Source: Clostridiales bacterium
Lineage (GTDB): Bacteria; Bacillota; Clostridia; Tissierellales; Dethiosulfatibacteraceae
Length of the DNA: 8,659 nucleotides
Direction: 5' to 3'
Assembly: GCA_003446975.1 (NCBI GenBank)
Contig: DMAP01000087.1
Location: 1 to 8,659 of the forward strand
Of this stretch, positions 6,002 to 8,659 are shown piece after piece. The notes below the pieces were generated by a model that saw nothing but the letters and a program-made list of their open reading frames with translations, was not told the DNA's origin and made no database searches. Both the position numbers and the translations under genes were made by a program. The first letter of the stretch is position 1, and each line of letters starts with the position of its first letter.

Positions 6002-6030
6002 ATTAGATCACTTGAATCATGTGATATAAT
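6002..6030 (+). promoter_or_regulatory. Extended -10 promoter with a 19-bp palindrome in its spacer
   Basis: TATAAT (6025-6030) is preceded by TGA, an extended -10; the matching -35 (ATTAGA, 6002-6007, spacing 17) is poor, as often with such promoters. Bases 6007-6025 read ATCACTTGAATCATGTGAT, a palindrome with arms ATCAC/GTGAT and an inner TGA/TCA, broken only by one T-T pair. A dimeric repressor bound here would block RNA polymerase. Initiation near 6037 would leave a leader of about 30 bases before the cory-CC-star gene. Confidence 0.58.
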
Positions 6031-6065
6031 TAAAATTATAGAAAAGTCGGGTGTAGGTGATCAAA

Positions 6066-6347
6066 TTGGGAAACAAAAGAGAGTTGATTGATAGTCTTAA
6101 AGCGTTTTTTAAAGCAGCCTTCGATTTTAAAGAAAATTCTAGGCAAAGCATTAAAAAAGAGGCTTATGACGAAATGGACAATTTTATGCTTCTCTGCTTT
6201 GGCGATTTATTGGGAATTCCTGTGCCTACTTCCTATTACACGCTTGAATTACTGCCATATCTTGCAGAAGACCTGGAAGGTTGGGAGAGAAGAATAATGG
6301 CCAGAGAAAGCATCTATGGAGATAGATGGGGAGATTTTTGCTGTTAG
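6066..6347 (+). CDS. cory-CC-star family protein
   Basis: A 93-residue protein that ends GDRWGDFCC followed at once by the stop. This fits the cory-CC-star family as I recall it, named for a terminal Cys-Cys and found next to ArsA-family ATPases; its function is not established. The core FGDLLGIPVPTSYYTLELLP (45-64) is the best-preserved part, followed by an acidic helix LAEDLEGWERRI. There is no signal peptide and no real membrane span. TTG at 6066 is preferred because AGGTGATC (6055-6062), an eight-base match to the 16S rRNA tail, lies 3 bases before it; the GTG at 6057 falls inside this site. The TAG stop overlaps the ribosome binding site of the ATPase gene, so the two are probably translated together. 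The terminal cysteines could bind metal, form a disulfide or be modified. Confidence 0.82.
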   Translation: MGNKRELIDSLKAFFKAAFDFKENSRQSIKKEAYDEMDNFMLLCFGDLLGIPVPTSYYTLELLPYLAEDLEGWERRIMARESIYGDRWGDFCC

Positions 6348-6358
6348 GAGGGGCGAGG

Positions 6359-7294
6359 ATGAATAAACTCGTATTTTTTGGTGGCAAAGGGGGAGTAGGA
6401 AAGACAACCGCTTCATCCGCCTATGCTTATCATTGCAGGGAAAAAGGAGATAAAACTTTGCTGGTATCAACAGATCCAGCTCATTCTTTGTGTGATATTT
6501 TTGAAAGAAAAATTGGATCAAGAATAACTGAAATCAAAGAAAATCTTTATGCTTTTGAGATTGATCCAGAGGAAGAAAGTAAAAAATACATTAACAATAT
6601 AAAAAGAAATATGAAAGATATCGTCAGTCCGATCATCGTAAAAGAAATAGAGAGGCAGCTGGATGCTGCGGCTGTTTCACCTGGATCTGATGAATCGGCT
6701 GTTTTTGACAAACTGATGGAGATTATAATTGATTATCAGAAGGATTATGATCGGATAATCATTGACACGGCTCCAACAGGACATACTTTACGACTGCTCT
6801 CTCTTCCTGAGCTTTTAGGTGGTTGGATGGACAAGCTGATTGAGAAAAGGAAAAAAGCCATGGAGCTCTATGAAATGGCCACGCGTGAAGATAAGAAAAT
6901 GGAATCAATCATTGAGAAAGATCCTGTTCTCTCGAAACTAAACGATAGAAAAGGAAAAATGGAAAAAGTCAGAGAAATTTTGACTAACGGGGATTTAGTG
7001 TCTTTTGTTTTTGTACTAAATCCAGAAAAGCTACCGATAGAAGAAACAAAAAAAGCGGTTACTACCCTGGAGAAGTATAATATTCACATAAAGGAGCTTA
7101 TTATAAATAGAATATTACCTATCAGAACAGAGGGAAAATTCTGGGAGAATAGAAAAAAATTGGAAGACAAGTATATGTTGGAAATCGAAGATGTCTTTTC
7201 AAGTAAAAAGCTTATAAAAATACCTTTAATCGATGAAGACGTCAAAATGGATAATCTGAAATATATAAGTAATTATTTCGAAGGATTGGATTGA
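6359..7294 (+). CDS. ArsA/Get3-family ATPase
   Basis: A 311-residue single-domain P-loop ATPase of the ArsA/Get3 (TRC40) family. Motifs: deviant Walker A GGKGGVGKTT (8-17, with signature Lys10), switch I STDPAHS (37-43), the family hallmark DTAPTGHTLRLL (136-147) that covers switch II, and NPEKLPIEET (221-230) followed by the base-binding NRILP (250-254). The lysine- and glutamate-rich helical part at 160-210 corresponds to the region that in Get3 forms the client-binding domain. Only two cysteines (26 and 45) exist: neither the CxxC zinc motif of Get3 dimers nor the arsenite-binding cysteines of ArsA are present, so an arsenite-pump role is unlikely. ATG at 6359 is set by TAGGAGGGG at 6345-6353; an upstream in-frame start at 6326 would add eleven residues from the neighbouring gene's end. 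Confidence 0.93.
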   Translation: MNKLVFFGGKGGVGKTTASSAYAYHCREKGDKTLLVSTDPAHSLCDIFERKIGSRITEIKENLYAFEIDPEEESKKYINNIKRNMKDIVSPIIVKEIERQLDAAAVSPGSDESAVFDKLMEIIIDYQKDYDRIIIDTAPTGHTLRLLSLPELLGGWMDKLIEKRKKAMELYEMATREDKKMESIIEKDPVLSKLNDRKGKMEKVREILTNGDLVSFVFVLNPEKLPIEETKKAVTTLEKYNIHIKELIINRILPIRTEGKFWENRKKLEDKYMLEIEDVFSSKKLIKIPLIDEDVKMDNLKYISNYFEGLD

Positions 7295-7304
7295 GGTATT
7301 ACAC

Positions 7305-7688
7305 ATGGTTTTTAAAAGATTAATAAAGAAAATGCAGAAAGATTATATTGTTAAACGGGTGGATGGTATTGAACTGCCAAGTTTTAATGAAGGAAAGTTA
7401 ATTAGAGAGCACATCGTGTTTACTGGCAGGGTGCAAAAAATCGGGTTTAGAATGGAAATGAATCTTATAGCCCAAAGAATCGGATTGACAGGTTGGGTCA
7501 AGAATAATGACTCTGGATCTGTTGAAGCTGAAGTTCAGGGAGATAAAGACAAAATCGATTTTTTGAAGCAACAGATGAAATCCTTGAAGAGGGCGAAAGT
7601 TTCGCATATAGAGACAAGAGAGCTGCAGGTTGAAGAAAACGAAAAATCTTTTGTTGTTATCCGCGAAGATTCCATAACAGATTTTTAA
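7305..7688 (+). CDS. Acylphosphatase with an N-terminal extension
   Basis: A 127-residue protein whose residues 36-122 form an acylphosphatase domain; free-standing family members are usually about 90 residues. The domain has the phosphate-binding loop GRVQKIGFR (41-49) with catalytic Arg49, and GWVKNNDSGSVE (63-74) with catalytic Asn67; the 18-residue gap between them equals that in the vertebrate enzyme. It should hydrolyse acyl phosphates such as acetyl phosphate or 1,3-bisphosphoglycerate, or carbamoyl phosphate, in the cytoplasm. The basic first 35 residues (MVFKRLIKKMQKDYIVKR...) are not part of the fold and could dock on a partner or membrane. GAGGT (7293-7297) overlaps the stop of the ATPase gene, so translational coupling is likely. 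No other family explains the motifs. Confidence 0.9.
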   Translation: MVFKRLIKKMQKDYIVKRVDGIELPSFNEGKLIREHIVFTGRVQKIGFRMEMNLIAQRIGLTGWVKNNDSGSVEAEVQGDKDKIDFLKQQMKSLKRAKVSHIETRELQVEENEKSFVVIREDSITDF

Positions 7689-7712
7689 TACAATTGAAAA
7701 CTTGGAGGTTTT

Positions 7713-8468
7713 ATGAGCAATGTATTGATGGATAAGATGAAGCAGGGCATACCGGTCTATGGTCCGTGGGTTGTGACTAATAGCTTGGACAATGTCATCA
7801 TGTTTGGAAGAGCAGGTGTTGATTGCCTAATTATTGACTGCGAGCACGGCAATATGAGCATGGAGACAGCAGGAACAATGGTTTCTGCCTTGCGTCAGTT
7901 TCCTGTAACCCCTTTGTTGAGAGTGCCTGGGAATGATCTTATTTGGATCAAGAAAGGATTGGATACAGGTGCTGATGGCATTATGCTTCCGATGATTAAC
8001 TCAAAGGAGGAAGCTGAATCAGCCATATCGTATTGTAAATATCCACCTGTAGGCGTAAGAGGGCTTGGCGCTGGAAGAGCCACCAATTCCTTTGTGGATG
8101 GCAATGAATATTTTCAAAGAGCTAATAGAGATGTTTTGATTATTGTACAGATCGAGCACCTTAAGGCAGTGGAACAAATAGAAGAAATTCTTTCTGTGAC
8201 GGGAATCGATGTGGCTTTTATCGGTCCTTATGATTTGTCGGTTTCTATGGGAATTCCAGGTCAGACACAGCACAAGGAGATTGAGCTTGCGATAAAAAAA
8301 GTGCTGAAAGCATGTGAAAAGCATTCTATCATACCCGGTATTTTCGCAGGTAAGACGCATTTGAAGAAATACAGAGAAATGGGTTTTAAACTTTTATTGG
8401 GTGGATTGGATGGTCATATGCTATACGAAGCGGCTTTAGATTACAAAAAGACTTTTGAAGAAGATTAA
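7713..8468 (+). CDS. HpaI-type class II aldolase (HpcH/HpaI family)
   Basis: A 251-residue TIM-barrel enzyme of the HpcH/HpaI aldolase/citrate lyase family, normal length. Active-site residues align with E. coli HpaI: His45 (in CEHGN), Arg70 (LLRVPGND), Gln146 and Glu148 (QIEH) and Asp174 (GPYDLS). The metal is carried by Glu148 and Asp174. Such enzymes split or join pyruvate or oxaloacetate-type 2-oxo acids with aldehydes and are stereochemically loose, so the true substrate (4-hydroxy-2-oxoheptanedioate, 2-keto-3-deoxy sugar acids or another) cannot be read off. GGAGG at 7704-7708 precedes the ATG. It is the last gene of the operon, 24 bases after the acylphosphatase, and no other sugar-acid catabolic gene lies nearby. 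Confidence 0.9.
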   Translation: MSNVLMDKMKQGIPVYGPWVVTNSLDNVIMFGRAGVDCLIIDCEHGNMSMETAGTMVSALRQFPVTPLLRVPGNDLIWIKKGLDTGADGIMLPMINSKEEAESAISYCKYPPVGVRGLGAGRATNSFVDGNEYFQRANRDVLIIVQIEHLKAVEQIEEILSVTGIDVAFIGPYDLSVSMGIPGQTQHKEIELAIKKVLKACEKHSIIPGIFAGKTHLKKYREMGFKLLLGGLDGHMLYEAALDYKKTFEED

Positions 8469-8471
8469 TGA

Positions 8472-8506
8472 AAAAAATGAGTTCTGAGAAATCAGGGCTT
8501 TTTTTA
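8472..8506 (+). terminator. Rho-independent terminator closing the ArsA operon
   Basis: AGTTCTGA (8480-8487) pairs with TCAGGGCT (8492-8499) through a GAAA tetraloop, including two G-U pairs, and is followed by a run of T to 8505 and preceded by a run of A. It lies about 11 bases after the aldolase stop. Confidence 0.85.
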
Positions 8507-8534
8507 ATTGATTTTTTTATTTCAAAAAATATCT

Positions 8535-8563
8535 TAAATCAACAAAAAAACAATCTAAATCAA
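8535..8563 (+). repeat. Two direct repeats 21 bp apart upstream of a promoter
   Basis: TAAATCAA occurs at 8535-8542 and 8556-8563, each preceded by ATC and a T, so the matches are exactly two helical turns apart and on the same face of the helix. They end 11 bases before the -35 at 8574. This is the position for an activator or an AT-rich UP element. In such AT-rich DNA (8507-8600 is nearly all A and T) chance is a real alternative. Confidence 0.4.
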
Positions 8564-8573
8564 TAAATATATA

Positions 8574-8602
8574 TTGCAAAACGATAAATAATAGATTACA
8601 AT
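8574..8602 (+). promoter_or_regulatory. Strong sigma-A type promoter for the last gene
   Basis: TTGCAA (8574-8579) and TACAAT (8597-8602) are separated by the optimal 17 bases. Initiation near 8609 gives a short leader of about 25 bases before the ATG at 8634. Confidence 0.62.
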
Positions 8603-8633
8603 CAGACTATCATAAGTTAGAGAGGAGCTTTTT

Positions 8634-8659
8634 ATGAAATATCCATCAACAATCTTCTT
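8634..8659 (+). CDS. First codons of a gene cut by the right edge
   Basis: ATG at 8634 follows GAGGAG (8622-8627) by 6 bases and opens MKYPSTIF before the window ends. The strong promoter and ribosome binding site make a real gene likely. Eight residues do not allow any functional call. Confidence 0.7.

Noticed and set aside
6326..6358. Longer ArsA start that would overlap the cory-CC-star gene
   Set aside because: The ribosome binding site at 6345-6353 points to the ATG at 6359, and the family begins a few residues before the P-loop.
6249..6521. Minus-strand frame of 90 codons across the cory-CC-star/ArsA junction
   Set aside because: It is antisense to two well-supported genes and has no start signals.
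6359..7294. Arsenite resistance operon
   Set aside because: The ATPase lacks metalloid-binding cysteines and no arsR, arsB, acr3 or arsC gene is present.

Overview
The window looks like chromosomal DNA of a low-GC Gram-positive bacterium, probably an anaerobic clostridium-type Firmicute. The base composition is AT-rich. Almost every gene has a strong AGGAGG-type ribosome binding site, some start codons are GTG or TTG, and promoters match the sigma-A consensus, several with extended -10 elements. Families such as DUF2200, a cory-CC-star/ArsA pair and a hemerythrin-linked c-di-GMP enzyme fit this. No rRNA, tRNA or CRISPR array was seen. Species assignment is inference only.

Left edge (1-296): two diverged copies of a 21-base direct repeat, beside a minus-strand reading frame that runs off the window, look like one end of an insertion sequence. 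A good promoter and a ~125-base, possibly structured leader precede a DUF2200 gene. A stand-alone B3/B4 (phenylalanyl-tRNA synthetase beta-like) gene follows and ends tail to tail, overlapping by 12 bases, with the largest gene of the window. That minus-strand gene encodes a 732-residue PAS-GGDEF-EAL-hemerythrin protein. Its EAL phosphodiesterase residues and all seven hemerythrin iron ligands are present, but its GGDEF signature is degenerate. It is probably an oxygen- or redox-sensing c-di-GMP phosphodiesterase.

Middle (3616-5965): a divergent intergenic region carries one promoter per direction. On the plus strand follow a possible 29-codon leader ORF overlapping a DUF1801/YdhG-like gene, a VOC-family protein, and a small lipoprotein that ends at a rho-independent terminator. 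Two small polytopic membrane proteins of unknown function follow.

Right part (6002-8506): this is the most interesting unit. A promoter with an almost perfect 19-bp palindrome in its spacer drives a tight four-gene operon: a cory-CC-star protein ending in Cys-Cys-stop, an ArsA/Get3-family ATPase without the expected metal-binding cysteines, an acylphosphatase with an N-terminal extension, and an HpaI-type aldolase. Gaps are 11, 10 and 24 bases and the unit closes with a terminator. The layout suggests that the ATPase acts on or with the small Cys-Cys protein, not on arsenite; how the two enzymes fit in is unknown. The window ends with a strong promoter, preceded by two direct repeats 21 bp apart, and the first codons of another gene.
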